Shown here: piece by piece, positions 10,901-24,836 of the stretch
How the letters are laid out: every line of letters begins with the position of its first letter
Position numbering within the stretch: position 1 is the stretch's first letter
Origin: Aphidius gifuensis
Lineage: Eukaryota > Arthropoda > Insecta > Hymenoptera > Braconidae
Direction: 5' to 3'
Assembly: GCF_014905175.1 (NCBI RefSeq)
Contig: NC_057792.1
Location: 1,116,001-1,180,000 of the forward strand
DNA length: 64,000 nt
Made by a program: the position numbers and the translations under genes
The notes under the pieces: generated by a model
Seen by the model: only the letters and a program-made list of their open reading frames with translations
Told to the model about the DNA's origin: nothing
The model's database searches: none

Positions 10901-13900
10901 TTTTTTTTTCATTTTGTATATGGAGTATAAAGAAAAATAAAAAAAAAAATAGTCGATAAATTCGTGATAATGGATAGATCGTTAATTGCACTACGACATT
11001 AATCCCATGAGTAATCCCGTGTGGACAATAATTCCAAACGATTCGAATGGACCCCCAACAGTGTGTATAGATTGAACGAGAGTGAGTGTGTTCATATACA
11101 TTCACAAAGGAGCTTTCAGGGAGGAGATGAGAAAGAAGAAATTATAGTGAGTGAGTAAAAGGATGTAGATGAGATGAGGAAGTGAGGTAAGGTGATAAAG
11201 GTACAGTAAACATATTCTAACAATAATACCAACGCATTGACAATGGACAAGTTGGAGTTGGCATAACTAACGAACTTGCTGATGGGGAAACAGGTAAATG
11301 TGCACATTAATTGAATTTTTTAAATACAAAGTTGTACAAACATATTGTTAATGGATTGAAATATAAATATAAATTATTTTTATATAATTTTTTTAAAATG
11401 GTATTTGAATTCTAAATAGATAAATTAATTTTTTTTATAATTTTAAAAATTACTAATGAAAAAAGATTCTTAAAATTATTGATTTTTATTTTTTTGTAGA
11501 ATTTTTTTTTCATAATTTACTTTAGGACATTTAAAAGAAGAGGCGTAATTTAATTTTTGTATTTTTTTTTTTTTATTAATTTGAAATTTTAATAATAGCT
11601 AGTAATTTCAGAAAAAAAAATAAATAAATTTTAAATTGAATTTTCATTCAGACTAGTAAATTAATTCTTTAAAATTTTATATACATCAGTATTATTTTAT
11701 AAACTAAAGTATAAATATATTATTATAAATTTATAATGATAAAAAAATATTAATCGGGCTCATCCACGATAATATACCATGAAAATCTCTTCATCCAGAC
11801 ATTCAATCGTTTTTGAAAAACGCCCTGACAATAGAGATGAATAAAAATGAAAATAAAAATAAATAAAAATACTAGAGAAAAGAAAATGTTGAAAAAATAG
11901 AAAGAAAAAATGAAAAAATAATAAAAATAAAGATGGATAGAAAAGCTTTCCACTTGGTTTTCAATGCGGCTCACAGTAGCATTGGATTTCCAAGTGAAAA
12001 TCCCCCGAATGAAGGGAAAAAGTAAAGGACTCGTGCCCGATTGAGCTTTTCTCCCTCACTCAGTGCAATCCATAGTTCTCTTTATACCGACCATATAATA
12101 CTTTTGACTATTGTCCGTCTATAATTTTTTATAAAAAAAAAAAAAAAATGAAAAATAAACTCCTCTTCTTCCAGAGCAAAAAAATAATTTCAATTATTCA
12201 AATATAAAATTATTAAATATTAATCTCAGTATTTTAATTATTAATTGTTTTCCCAAAACTCCATCATTTTTTTTTTTTTGTTATAAAAAAACAACCCCGT
12301 GTCCTATATACTGAAAATATATATAAATTGCCCAAAGGCAGTAGTGTATTGTATTATATAAGCTGACCCAACTTGCACAAAAGCAGCTGAAGAATAAAGA
12401 CCACTGTACACGAGTGCAGGGCTAACCTCTTTTCTCACTTTGTTGTCAACAATAAGAGGGTGAAATAATAATATAAAAATTTTACCATTATAATACACAC
12501 GTGGAACGACAATACAGACAATGTAAAATAATAAAAAAATGAAATTTTTATATAACAACCTAAACACCTTTAATTTTCCCAGAAAAAAAAAATTATCTAG
12601 AGTGGTTTTAAAAATGAAAAATATGTATAATTTTGAAGGATAATTGTTTTGGAAAAAAGTATATACATATATTTTTTATGGACGAGTGTCACGCGATATA
12701 TGCCTCATCATCATTTTCTCTGTGTTTCATCATTTGGTAAAAATAAAAATAATAAAATAAAAAATGGCACTATCATAATTTACCATCACTGACATAGCAT
12801 ATTTTTTTTTTTTTTTTTCCTGGTCATCGTTATACATATACCCATACTCCAGATATAAAATATATATATAGAAATATTTTATCACCCTTTGAACCTGCCT
12901 TTTTGCGTATTTTGCACGATTTTTCGTGTACTTTGTGTCGCGACACAGAACTATCACCGATAAAAGCATTTCCAGTGATATCAATGATAAAACGAAGCAT
13001 TTGTCTTCCAGCCACCCATCTACCCCTTTTTTTATTTTTTTATTTTTTCTACCCCGGCCAACCATCTCTTTCGATAAAATCGATGAGTACTCGGTGGTTA
13101 GGTAGGAGGAAAAAAAAAAATTATCAATGTATCTACAGTAAAATTATCAGCGAGGCTTTTTTTTTTTTTTTCTTTTTCTCTTTTTCAATGTTTATTTTAT
13201 TTTTTAACCACAATGGCTACCTTTGCCGAAGGGCACACACACACACAGATTCAATCAATTCAAAATATATTTTTTTATTTATTTTTTAAGTATTTGTTTT
13301 TACTCACTTTTCTGTATATTGTTTTTACGTTAACTCAACAACAGAAAGGATCTTCAACAATTCTACTATTTTATCTCTCTTGGGAAAGTAATTTTTTTTT
13401 TTTAAATATTTTTTAAAATACACACAAGTGTGTTTGATGTATTGTTTTTTTTTTTAAGCTCTACTGTTTTGTTGTTTAATTACAAGAGCCAATGGAAATT
13501 GGAAAAAAAAATAAATTGAAAATTTTAGAATGAAAATATTTTTAAAAAACTTTTACAATTTATCCACAGCCACAAAGTATTTGTTTTTTTTTTTTTTAAT
13601 TTTTGTATATTTTGATACTTGTATTATAAATTGTTAAAGTGAAAAAATAAATAATAAAAAAAAAAATACAAATTAAATATAAATAAATAAAGTGAAAAAT
13701 GAAAAATTCCAGAAAAACGTTATACATTTTATATCAAAGAATTCAACGTTCATCTCGTTTTTCCAGGTTCAACTTATTTTACTTTTTTAATAAATATATG
13801 TATTTTTTTTTTTTTGTAGATGCACATCTCTGGTGGGGTTTTTCTTTATTTATTTTCATTGAAAGACACGTCTTTCTCTTCTTCATCCCTCTCATTATTC

Positions 13901-15899
13901 ACCCCTTAAATTTTATCTTCCGCATTCATTCGGGTTATTTTTTTTTTTTTAATTTATCTCACTTGCTCACTTTACGAGCACACAAAAACCTCTTTAAAGC
14001 AACACAAGAGTAAATTGGTATTTTACTCGCAAATATTGTTGCCAAGCGAATAATAGAAAATACAATTGTTTAAGTAAAATCCTACCTGGGATTAACTACC
14101 TTTACCATCATTTTGAAGTAACATAAAATATTTTTTTTCTCTTAATCACCGTTGAAAATAATATTTAAATTACAAAAAATTAATACCAAGATGATAAAAT
14201 TACGAGAATAATAATTAAATTGAAAATATCGAGGTAAAAAAATGATAAAAAATAAATTAAAAAAATTATTACGACATTGCAGAGAAGATGAAAAATAAAA
14301 AAAATTATTATATAATTTAAAATGTTAAATTAAATGTCAAATTTTTATTGATATTATCAACAAATTATCAAGACAACTTGGCCATGAGTTACGCTTTTTT
14401 TTCCTCAACTTGTAATGTTATTTATAAAAAAATAAAAAATTGCAAGTTAAGTCTAATCGGATTAGTACGTTATATAAATATTTAACTCGACATTTAAATT
14501 CATTGCATGTGTATTTTTTTATAACTTAACATCTTTGTGATAATAATTATTAATTACAAACATGACTTAAAATAATTTCAATCTGAATAAAAATAATATA
14601 ATATATTGACAAAACAATTAACGTATACAATGTTTGTACTCATGTTGAGATATTTAAAAAAAATAAAATTCATTTCCTTTTAACATAAACAAATACGAAA
14701 TAAAAAAAAAAAAAAACCAAGTAAATATTTATACATGAAAGAAGAAAAAAGAAGGAATAAAAAAAAAAAAAAAAAGGTATAAAATGAAGGGTGAAGAACC
14801 GCAGGTTGTTGGAAAGGGGTTTATATAAAATGACAGAGAATCGTCGACTCAATGTGGTTTAGAAATTTGATCGTCCACTGTCACGCGATCCTCAGAGTCC
14901 ACTATTATACATTGAGAAATAAAATTTACTTAAAATCCATGGCAAAATAAATGTGATATTGTAATAGATATTTGTATCATCAATTTTTTTCAAAAAGAAT
15001 ATAAATAAAAATCATTTGAGAATATAAACTCTTTAAAATGAGAAAAAAATTTAATTTTAAAAGCAAGTAATATAGAACGTAGCTGTATACAATCAAGTAA
15101 TATTTATACTAATTAATTTTATAATTATGTAGACATAAAATTTCCAGAGGATACAGTATAAGCCACTGTGTATTAATTTGAAATGTATTAACGTAACGAG
15201 AAAATATCGTTTGATAAATTTACCATATCAATGCTCAATATAAATATAGAAATAAATATTTTTTTTCTTATTATTTGTATACACACATTTTTTTATTTAA
15301 AAAATATTTTCATTGCTAAAATTTTTCTTTACTTTGACGAGATGAAAGAGTCTTTGTTCGTATAAAAGAAGAAATTTTTACGTAAAAATGTAAAATATGA
15401 AAATAATAAAAAAAAATAAAAAGAAAGAAATAATGTATAAAATATAAAAATTGTATATGTGTATTTATGATTTTGATTTTTATGGATCACGTTCACAATT
15501 GTTGGATCCATATATATATCGTTTATATATGTATTATGTGTAGACAAAGAACTGGCATGTTGTGTCCACGAAATCCGCTTGTCGCGTATCCTATCATACG
15601 AGGCAAACTCTCAAAACGTGACTTTGTACGTGTATTTCTTTATGTCCCTTTGCAGAGTAAGCAAAATTCTGGGACATGTATCGCAAAACCCAAAAAAAAG
15701 CAAAACAAACATAACAAAATAAATAAATAAAGTAGAGGAAATAAAAAATAAAAAAATAAATATATCGTTGCATTACTTATAAAAATCTCAACTATTATTT
15801 CGTTTTGTCAAAAATAAAAAGTTCTAGATTATTATTTATTAAAATATAATAATAATTTAGTACCAATTATGATATTAATTAGAATATAATTTATAGATG
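7901..15899. other. Intronic sequence without recognised gene
   Basis: AT-rich, with CpG-bearing islands near 8380-8470 and 10310-10400 and a plus-strand polypurine tract at about 10130-10280. A CAGAGTAAG near 15653 is splice-like but unsupported. Frames here (up to 128 codons at 12903-13289) are dominated by T-run translations. Confidence 0.4.
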
Positions 15900-16275
15900 C
15901 ATTCAGCTAGTCAGCTAGCGGTTGAGTGGGTAAACGCCCGGCCTACGGAGTACAACTCTTCGGGTTCAAATCCTATAGATAATAAACTGAATTCTCAGTG
16001 CTCTTATCAAGGAGTATTCGATGAATAAGCGAGTTTTCATTCCTCTAATGGTTTCCGAATGTTGATGTGTACACTGTACATCCAATATCTGGCGTTTCGG
16101 GCAAATACTTCTTGGCATCGAACAAGTGAAGTAGAGAAGAGGTTCGATGCCGAGAGGTATTCGCCTGAAACGCCGGATACCTTTTGCCGAAAAAAAAAAC
16201 AAAAAGCCAAGTACAATTTTTAATTTTTTTAATATCTCAAAAGTTGTCAGTTATTCCCCAAACTTGTTAAAAAAT
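15900..16275 (+). mobile_element. tRNA-derived SINE-like element (copy c)
   Basis: The head has the A-box-like TAGCGGTTGAGTGGG (15917-15931) and the B box GGGTTCAAATCC (15962-15973). The body has a 33-bp hairpin (16091-16123 with 16142-16174). It ends with CGCCGGATACC, then an A-run, as in the other copies, and a tail (CTCAAAAGTTGTCAGTTATT) loosely like theirs. The region between head and hairpin differs from copy b, so this is a diverged subfamily. A direct duplication (CAGCTAG twice) sits at the 5' edge. Confidence 0.62.
16087..16178 (+). repeat. Long hairpin in SINE copy c
   Basis: The arms GGCGTTTCGGGC...CATCGAAC (16091-16123) and its complement (16142-16174) pair over 33 positions with four differences. 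In a plus-strand RNA three of these are G-U wobbles and one is A-C. The loop is 18 nt. Pairing extends a few bases outward (TATCT with GGATA). The shape resembles a miRNA precursor, but its presence in a repeat family argues that it belongs to the SINE RNA. Confidence 0.75.
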
Positions 16276-19200
16276 AATAGCAACATATTACCGCATTACT
16301 AGCAAACAAAAAAAAAAAAAAATACATCCATTTGCAATAAATTATAATCTACCTTTCAATTTAAAAACAGAAACATCTGCTGTCCAATTAGAATATCAAA
16401 TATAATTTTAGAAGCAAAAAAAAAAAAAAAAAAATGGAATAAATAAAAAGGGGAAGGTAGAATAATAAAAAGAAAAAAATTAAAATTAATAGTCTTCGAT
16501 GATGCTGATACAGGTAGAACAAGACATCGAATAAATTTATTATTATTATTGATATTTATTTTTGGGGGTGGGTGTGAAAATCCCTAGAGGCGACGAATAT
16601 TTTATATCAAAGAAGACGAAGAAATACAGAGATTTATTATTATTATTATTTACTTGCATGATGTACAATTCTGAAATAAGAAAAATAAGTATAAAAAGAG
16701 AAAAAAAATATGTATCTATCTTTCTAATTTGAGAGCCGCCACGGGATATCTGAACATAGAGACATCCCAAGGATTCTCCAGGGGTCCAGCAATGGAATAT
16801 TTCTCGCGTCAAAGGCATTGTGTCAGTCGCAGCAGGACACAAGAAATCTTACGATTTATTGTGGCGGCTGCAACCGACTGCATCCTCCAGAAAAAAATAT
16901 ATAAAAATAAAATCAAAAAGAGAAAAATAATAATAAACACTGTCTTCAACTAATCCGTTATATTATGTACTAAAAATTTTCAAGTTTATTAATATATATA
17001 TTACACGAAAATAAAATTCAATGTATCAAAAAAAAAAAAATAATAATTTTTAATATAAAAAAAGACACAAATTAAATAATAATTTTAATAAAAAAAAATA
17101 AATGTGTTTATGATAATTTTAACAAATTCCAGTTATGATGTTGCGATGATTTTATAATTTTTTTCAACTTAAAAGTTATAATATTTTGATGAAATTAAAT
17201 TTTTAATTTTTCACAAAAGTAAATTAATTACGTGGATAATAAATCATTCGCATTTAATAATTCTGATGGAGGGTTTAAATTGTTGTGTTCCATATTCAGT
17301 TAAAAAAAAATGAGAAAAGAAAAAAAAAAAGAAAATTCACTGACGTACATCAGCAACTCTCAAGAGGGTGAATAAAATGAGCCTGAACTTATTATTTTAA
17401 CGCCCGAGTGTTTCCGTTCGATTCGCGCTGGAAGTCAAAGTTGTGTGTGTTGAGTATGGTTAAAATCGAACAGGGGAAAAAAACCATCAAGGCCCTAATC
17501 GTGTTGTTTAAATTTTAACACAATAATATACTTGACAATTTTTGAAAGGGAGTCAAGTGAAATAAAGCCATAAAAATATTAAAAAACAAAAAAATAAAAA
17601 AGCATTTTGGTGCCAATTGTTTGATACATCATAATGTTCATTATTAATATTTTTATTCTCATAAGGGATAATAAAATAAACCATAACATCAAGACTCGCA
17701 TGGTCACTATCAACCAATTTTTAACGTCAAATTTTTTCATCCATGACAACAGTGTGTTTGTGCAAATTGTTCTACCATAAAAAAAGAAACAAGAACCCCG
17801 AAAAAATAAATAAAGACACAAAAAAAAAAGTGTATAAAAAAATAATAAAAGTAACAATGACCATGACAAATTCCAACACATTTTGCCTCGTTGATCCACA
17901 AACTAATTCTCAGGGCTTTACTCATGTAGCAAATATGACAAATAAAAAAGAAAAAAAAAAAAATGTCTAATAATACAATATACTGTTGAAAAATAGTATG
18001 TGTTTCAAGAATCTCCAAGAACCTTTTTAATACCACTGTTGTACAAGTGAGTGAGTATGAGACCAAGTTATTACTGTTGGTACACGCTTGAGTTAAAGAC
18101 AAATGACCAAGGTCTGTTATAGAATGTTACACTTGGTGACTGTTGTACTTTACTTAAACATACACTCCCACGTATTAAACAAAATGACGATGCCAAAAAT
18201 TAACTCTTCAACGAAACAAAAAAAAATAAATATAAACTTTATTAAACCTTCAAAAAAATAAAGAAAAAAATTAAACCAACAATTTATCATTGTATTATCT
18301 TCACGCTTGTGAATAAAAAAATAAATAACAATCAGTGAATCACCATTTGTACAACCAATTGTGTATTTTTTTTTTTCATATATATATCAACAAAAACCAA
18401 CAATAAAATCAGGATGAAAAAAAAAAAACAAAATGGTTTTGTTTAAACTGGAATTTTGAAAGTTTTATTTAGATAAAAAAAATAATAGATGAAATGGTTG
18501 AATAAAAAAATAAAATATATAAAATAAAGGGATAACACAGTGAGTATGCGAATTGCGACACAAAGCCGAGTTGTTGTAGTGATCGATGCCATGGTGAGTG
18601 TCTCATCTGCAGTTATACAGCCAAAAGAGACATACACAAAGAGATAGAAATAGCGAACAATTTTGGATGAGGCAGACATTTCAGTACGCGAGTCAGAAGC
18701 GTATACCAAAATAATTGATGCGGACCAGTAACCATAATCAAGCCTGCGCGAAAGCAATGAGTATTTTGTTTTGTTTTGTCTATATATACCAGGCTAAAAT
18801 ACCAACACATTGATGTGTGTTTGTGTGCTCAGAGAGAGCAAGGGAATTTGGAAATTTGACTGTAAGCAAATGTAGAATGAGATATTTTTCAAATAATATA
18901 TATGTTGTCTTGTATCACTGTCAGAACATCACGTTTATTGCGGAAAAGGATACGCCTGTGACCCGTTTCCGGCATAAACTGTAAAATTGGTCACAGTTTC
19001 ATGAAAGGGATGGTTTTTCAATTCAACTGGAATTTTCATTGTAACTAGAGATGATTGAAGGAATAAAAGAAATTTTTAAATTTGTTTGTAAATTGATTTC
19101 ATGTGTTTGGTAATATTCAAAAGGATTTTAGGTATTATTATGATTATTAAAAATGTTTAAAGGATTTAATATCATTTATTTTTTGAATAAATTGTTCATC

Positions 19201-20377
19201 AATTGCTTAAAAAAAATAATAGTAATGAGCCATGAAATTTCCAAGAAATATATGGAAAAAATTCAAAGTAATTTCGTAAATTTTCCTGCAAAAAATTGAC
19301 AAATGATTTTAGCATTTTCTTGCCAAACACTAGATCTCATTAGACTGCAGTTTAATTGAATATTTTTTGGTAAGAGTAAAGAAAGACTAGGCAAATGATA
19401 AAAGTATAGTTGAAGAACTAGCTTAAGGATTCTCCGTTGGATAAATTGAAACAAAGGAATCATAATAAAACATAGGGGTAATTTTGAGAAACAAATATGC
19501 AATAGAATTGTTCATTAGTATGTTGTATCTTTCAAAGGATTTAAAATCTATATGATAATAATAATACACACGCATTAAATGACACTGGTGGCTTCTTGTG
19601 CGAGTATAAATGGCAAAGCTTCTTCCGTTAATGCAACTGGGACTTGTCACAATATTGTATATTTATTATCCACGCAAGTGTACTTTGCAAGTAAATAGAT
19701 TGATATTATTTGTATAAATTATTTTATCAGTAAGAGAGGAAATAGTAACAACATTGACGACGATGACTAATTATTATTCCATGCCTCCAAAGGGAATTGA
19801 ACAACACGCTTGACCGACTTTCAGTTTGGTCAACTAATTCATGTGACTTTGACTTGGATTATTTTCAAAATAATTCAATATAAAGTCACTACTCTCTGTG
19901 TGGTCAAAAAGATATTTATTTTAATATTTATAAATCCACTTTGATTATATTAAATTTTTAAATTTATATTTTTTTATTTAGCATTTAGCTTTGAGTCGAT
20001 CAATGTTGAATAAAAATAAAATCATTGATTTAAATTTTTTTCTATTTATTCACAAAGGGAATTTTTTGTTTTTGTCATTCGGCAAATGCCTGGTAGTTTA
20101 ATAAAATATGAGAAAATTAAATATAAAAATAAAAAAAAAGTATTTTAAATGAAATAAAAGATGAAGGAGATTCAACGTTGAATTAAACTTGATGAAAAAA
20201 AAAAAATAGTAAATGTAAATTTTATTTTTAGTAAATAGAGCTTTAATAATTCATGATATTTTTCTCAATCGTATATATGAAGTTTTAAAATTTTAATCAA
20301 TTAAAAATTGCAAAATATATTCTATTGATATATTTTTTTTTTTATTCTTTAAACATATATTAATTTTTTTTACTCAC
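16276..20377. other. Intronic sequence without recognised gene
   Basis: AT-rich. The island at 16735-16890 has open frames on both strands but no domain. The island at about 18940-18995 contains CTGTGACC and GGTCACAG as an 8-bp inverted pair. No splice-supported exon is seen. Confidence 0.4.
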
Positions 20378-20449
20378 ATAGTTGAGGCAAGGGATGAAAT
20401 GATATTGAAAAAACAGCAATTTAAAAGTACATACCTGAAACAGATAGAA
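20378..20449 (-). other. Recursive splice site (ratchet point) with 57-nt RS-exon
   Basis: On the minus strand a T-rich tract ends TATCTGTTTCAG (CAG at 20437-20435) and is followed at once by GTATGT (20434-20429), giving a zero-length exon of the form (Y)nCAG|GTATGT. A second strong donor GTGAGT begins at 20377, so the segment 20434-20378 (57 nt) could also be defined as an exon. This matches ratchet points described in long Drosophila introns and RS-exons described in vertebrates. Carrying the single G from the phase-1 donor of the signal-peptide exon, the segment reads G-M-Y-F-stop. Inclusion would therefore end translation, which fits an exon that is normally removed in a second splicing step. 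The site lies 27.6 kb downstream of the upstream donor. Confidence 0.6.
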
Positions 20450-21765
20450 AAAGCAATTTTTAATTAATATTTTATTAAATATAATATTTATTATTGATGA
20501 TATATAAATTTAAATTTTGATGAAGCATGTGCTCTCAAACATTCTCTGACTGAGAGTAGATAATCGAATGGAGCGCGTCGAGAACGCGACGAAGCACCAA
20601 GGGATGTTAACCGACAGGCCACAACGTTGAAAATTCCAACTGCCAATCCGAGGCAATCAGTGACAGGGCATAGATAACCAACCGATCCTCGACAACTCTA
20701 AAGGTAAAGTGGACGGGTATACCTACTCAACTCTTTCGTTTGGCCGATAGATAAAAATAATCCAAAAAAAAAAAAAAATATAAAAAAAAGTACAGAGAAT
20801 TCTCATCTCAAATTGATCGAGGTCTAAAATTGACTGAGATATTATAAAGCTCTACATCATCAAGCATATATATTATAATTTTATAAACGAGCAAAATGTG
20901 ATGCAAATAACAGACAAACTTTAAATATTTATACTGCAAATTTACAAAAGTAAAATAGAGGGTTGTGCACAAGACTCAATCATCACGTAAATTTACAAAC
21001 CTCGTTAATATTTATCAGTTGTTTTGTCGCTTCATATAAACAATATCATTTCTATTCAAATGTGGTTTAATTTTGAGGTCACTTTGACAATGCTAATTGC
21101 ACACGACTAATTGTTTTAGACGATAAAATTTTACATCAAACGAAAGATAAATTTATTTGGCGAATGTATTTTAAAAAATGTAAATATTATTCTAAAATGA
21201 TTATTATTATTTTATCGAGTTGAAGAATGAAAGTTTTTTTTTTTTTAAAAGAAAATGGTATAATTTCTTTGACTTGAGGATGATTGAAAAATTGATCGAC
21301 AAGGCAAACACACATTTGCCAATTTTATTTTTTTACTTAAAAAAAAAACTCGAGCTTATATATATATGCCACGATTTGCCGAAGTGCAGTAGACGTTTTT
21401 TTTTATTTTATTTTTAGCTCTCTTCATCCCTCGTTCGTCTTGAACTTTTATTATTCTTTTTCGTTTTTTTTTTAACATCGTCTTTGCCCCTTTTGCTCAA
21501 CTCTTTTTATTTTATTTTTAAAAAGTCTCCTTGCTCTACTCGTCTCTTCTCAAGGGAGTAGTCACGACCTTCTATCTTCCGACCCGATTTCATCGTGTCT
21601 TCCTTCGTACCATCTACTACTTTTTCAACGATAATACTTTACGAGAGTCAAGTCACAAAATTCCACCCCGCATTTACGACATCCAAAGAGGCTAAAGAAA
21701 CGACAACTAAAACCAACCAAAATCAACCAAAAAAAATATAGAATAAAAATTTCTATATATGTCTA

Positions 21766-21786
21766 ACGACGACGACGACGACGACA
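21766..21786. repeat. (ACG)n microsatellite
   Basis: Seven ACG units in a row; minus-strand translation gives a serine run. No gene context. Confidence 0.85.
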
Positions 21787-24700
21787 CAGATAAAATAAAT
21801 AAATAAAAAAATTGTAATAAAACTAAAATAATATAGAAGAAAAAAATATATATATTTAAGTACTTGAAAGTATATTTTTCTCGTTTATTTTTTACAAAAG
21901 TACATTTATATATAAATAATAATTTTTTTTTTCTTCTACCTTTCTTGTAATGTTGCTTGTTTTTTTTCATTTCAACGATATGGAGACGGCTGTGCCGCCC
22001 GGACATCAATCGATCGAAGAAATAAAGAAAAAAAAAAAGGTTCTACTTTATCATAAAGTTAGATTTTTCCTTTTTTTTCCAGCTGGATATAATGAAGAGA
22101 AAAAAAAGCTGATGATAATAAAAGATTAGGTATGAGTAATAAAGAAAAAAAAAAACAACATACATTCCAGTTTTCATTATCATCAGTGTGAAATTAATAA
22201 TAGCAAAAAGCCGCAGGTTAATTACGTGACATTTATCTGTAAAATCTAACCGAGAAATCTTGGTGCCCGCAGGAATTTTCAGTAAACAACAGCAGCCATT
22301 GCTGTTAAGTCAGATTCAAAATAAACTTGAAAAATATATTCAGTGTAATATAGAATCGAGGAGGACTTTAAAGTTCCTCCCAAAACGCCTTCATAATAAT
22401 TTCACAACGACGAACCAAGATCATATATATAGGAATTTTTCGATCAAAAAAAAAATAATAATAACCGACAAAAAGGTATCCAAAGAAAACAAAAATCATA
22501 AAGATTAAAAAAAATTAAAATGTTGTATTTTATGAATGGATGATACAACATTTTTTTTCTCCTCTTTGATGGTAGTAAAAAGAAATCTTTTTTTTTTTTT
22601 TTTCTATGTTTTCATGCAGACAGTTTTTATTATAATATAATTATTTTTTAAATTTAATATTATTTTTTTTTCTGTCTGATGGTGAAGGAATAATCCATTT
22701 TATTGAATGATGATTATGTACAAAGAACAATATCGATGAAGGGGGAGAGAGTGAGAGAATATAGAGGTATAAATAAAGAGGGTATTTTGAAAATTGAAGG
22801 ATTAAAATCATGTTCCATTAATAAGTCCATGAAGCTGTAGGATCGAAGCCAGACGGTCTACCTAGTTTTAAACAATACCCGCACATCAAACTTTTTGAGA
22901 GCAATGGCTCGTTTTCATTCCTTTTTTTTTCATATAAATACACAGATACATGCATGTTGAGAAAACATTTTACGACTTTATTTATAGACAAATGGTAGAT
23001 GTGTTTGTTGGTGTATAAAAGTAGAACACACATTTAATTCGCGTGCGCATATATAACAACGAATTTTACCAATCTCAGTTATTTTTTAGATTTAAGTTGA
23101 AAAATAATTTTGAGTTTATTAACTTGAGCTATTTTTAGAATCATTTTTTATTACTATCAAGAAAAATATACATGTACAATTTTCATTGTTATCAAGTTTT
23201 TAACAAAAAAAAAAAAAATTCATAAAGTTTGGGACAATGGAAAATACGTCAAAGGCTATTGGAAACTTGTTGAAAATTATAAAAGAAAAATGTACAAAAA
23301 AATTACAAGGGTGTTATTCAAGTTAACAAAAAAAAAAAAATTAATAAAGATATAAATTTAATTGTGAAAATTTGAAATGATAAATCAGCAAAAGATTGAT
23401 AGATTTTAGGGATAAAAAAAGCTAATTATATGCTTGGAAAATTTGATGGTAAATTGAATAAAATGTAAATTAAATATTGAATAAGTTGGCTGGTGAATTT
23501 TGTTGATAAATAGATTTGAAATTTTAGTTTATGCTGAGAAGTTACTGTTGGAGACACGGTCATGAACAAGCCAGGTTATCTGGCACTTCAAAATGAGTTG
23601 TAACATTGTAACACACCATCAGCAAAGCCAAACTCTCAAAATACACCTACATAAAATATATGTAACATGTGTCTGATCCACTCTCCAAAAAGCTACATAG
23701 ATAAATGTTGTCAAATAATAAATTTACTATCATGTTATTTCTTCGACAATGATGAACTCGCACCGAAAAAAATAACTGGAAAAAATAGTATAAATAAATA
23801 ACCTGTCTAGTGAATCAACAGTACTTTAGTAAACAAAGAAATTTGTTTTATTTATTATACAGAAAAATAGAAGAAAAAAAAATTGTGGAAAACGATCCAT
23901 GACTGTGCTCGAATCGAAAAAGATTCTGATGGTAACGCCCTGAGGACATTGAGATGCGCCTCCTCTCGATACCCAAGAGATTTTACGCAATACACTTTAT
24001 GTACTCAAAAAAAAAGATGAAAAGAATGAACAAACCACGAGATTGAACTCCAAGCATCTACTATTTCCAAGTGGTCGCTTTTTTTCATGGAAAAAAAATA
24101 AAACAGTTGGGATCGGGATCTGTATATTTAGACAGAACAAAAAAAAAGCATCAAGCAAATAATTGAAGAGGCTGGAAAAAAAATTTGCCAAGGGGATAAT
24201 TCAAGACACAGTGTTTTTCATGTTCAATTATAAATTTACAGAATTTTAAAATAACTTAATTCAATTTTTGAAGAAATTATTAGATAAAATTTTCATATGG
24301 CAAATAATGTGTTGGCTAAAAATAAACATCAAGCTTCTACAAAACAATGAAAATTTTACTTTTTTTTAAATGAGAAATGTTGGAAAATTTTTAGAGAAAA
24401 TTTTAAGCATAATATCAATTTTCCAACTTGATAAACAATTGAGTAATTTATTTTTAAAAATAATCTGCAAAATGAGCTTTTTTTGATCGTCCAAAAAATT
24501 CCCAATTTATTTTAATTTTAAAATAGATGTTCATCAACCTGATCCAAAAACTAATATAATTTTTTTTTAATAAATTAATAATATAAAATCAATCAAGATT
24601 TAAATATTAATAACTACAAACTTTTAGAATTATTTGAATAATTAATTGACACACAAGTTACTCGGACGACTTCAAGTAATAAATTATTTCAAAATTCAAA

Positions 24701-24814
24701 ATGACATGTTACATATCAAGAAAAATAAAAAATAAAATAATGAGATGACAATATCTAAATGGCAGTAGTTGTGTTATATGAATGATATTAAATCAAAATA
24801 AAGGAAACATAAAG

Positions 24815-24836
24815 AGGAAGGAAGGAAGGAAGGAAA
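24815..24836. repeat. (GGAA)n microsatellite
   Basis: About five tandem GGAA/GAAG units between AAAGA and ACATG. Confidence 0.8.

Noticed and set aside
16087..16178. miRNA precursor
   Set aside because: The hairpin is shared by SINE copies, so a single-locus miRNA is unlikely without small-RNA data.
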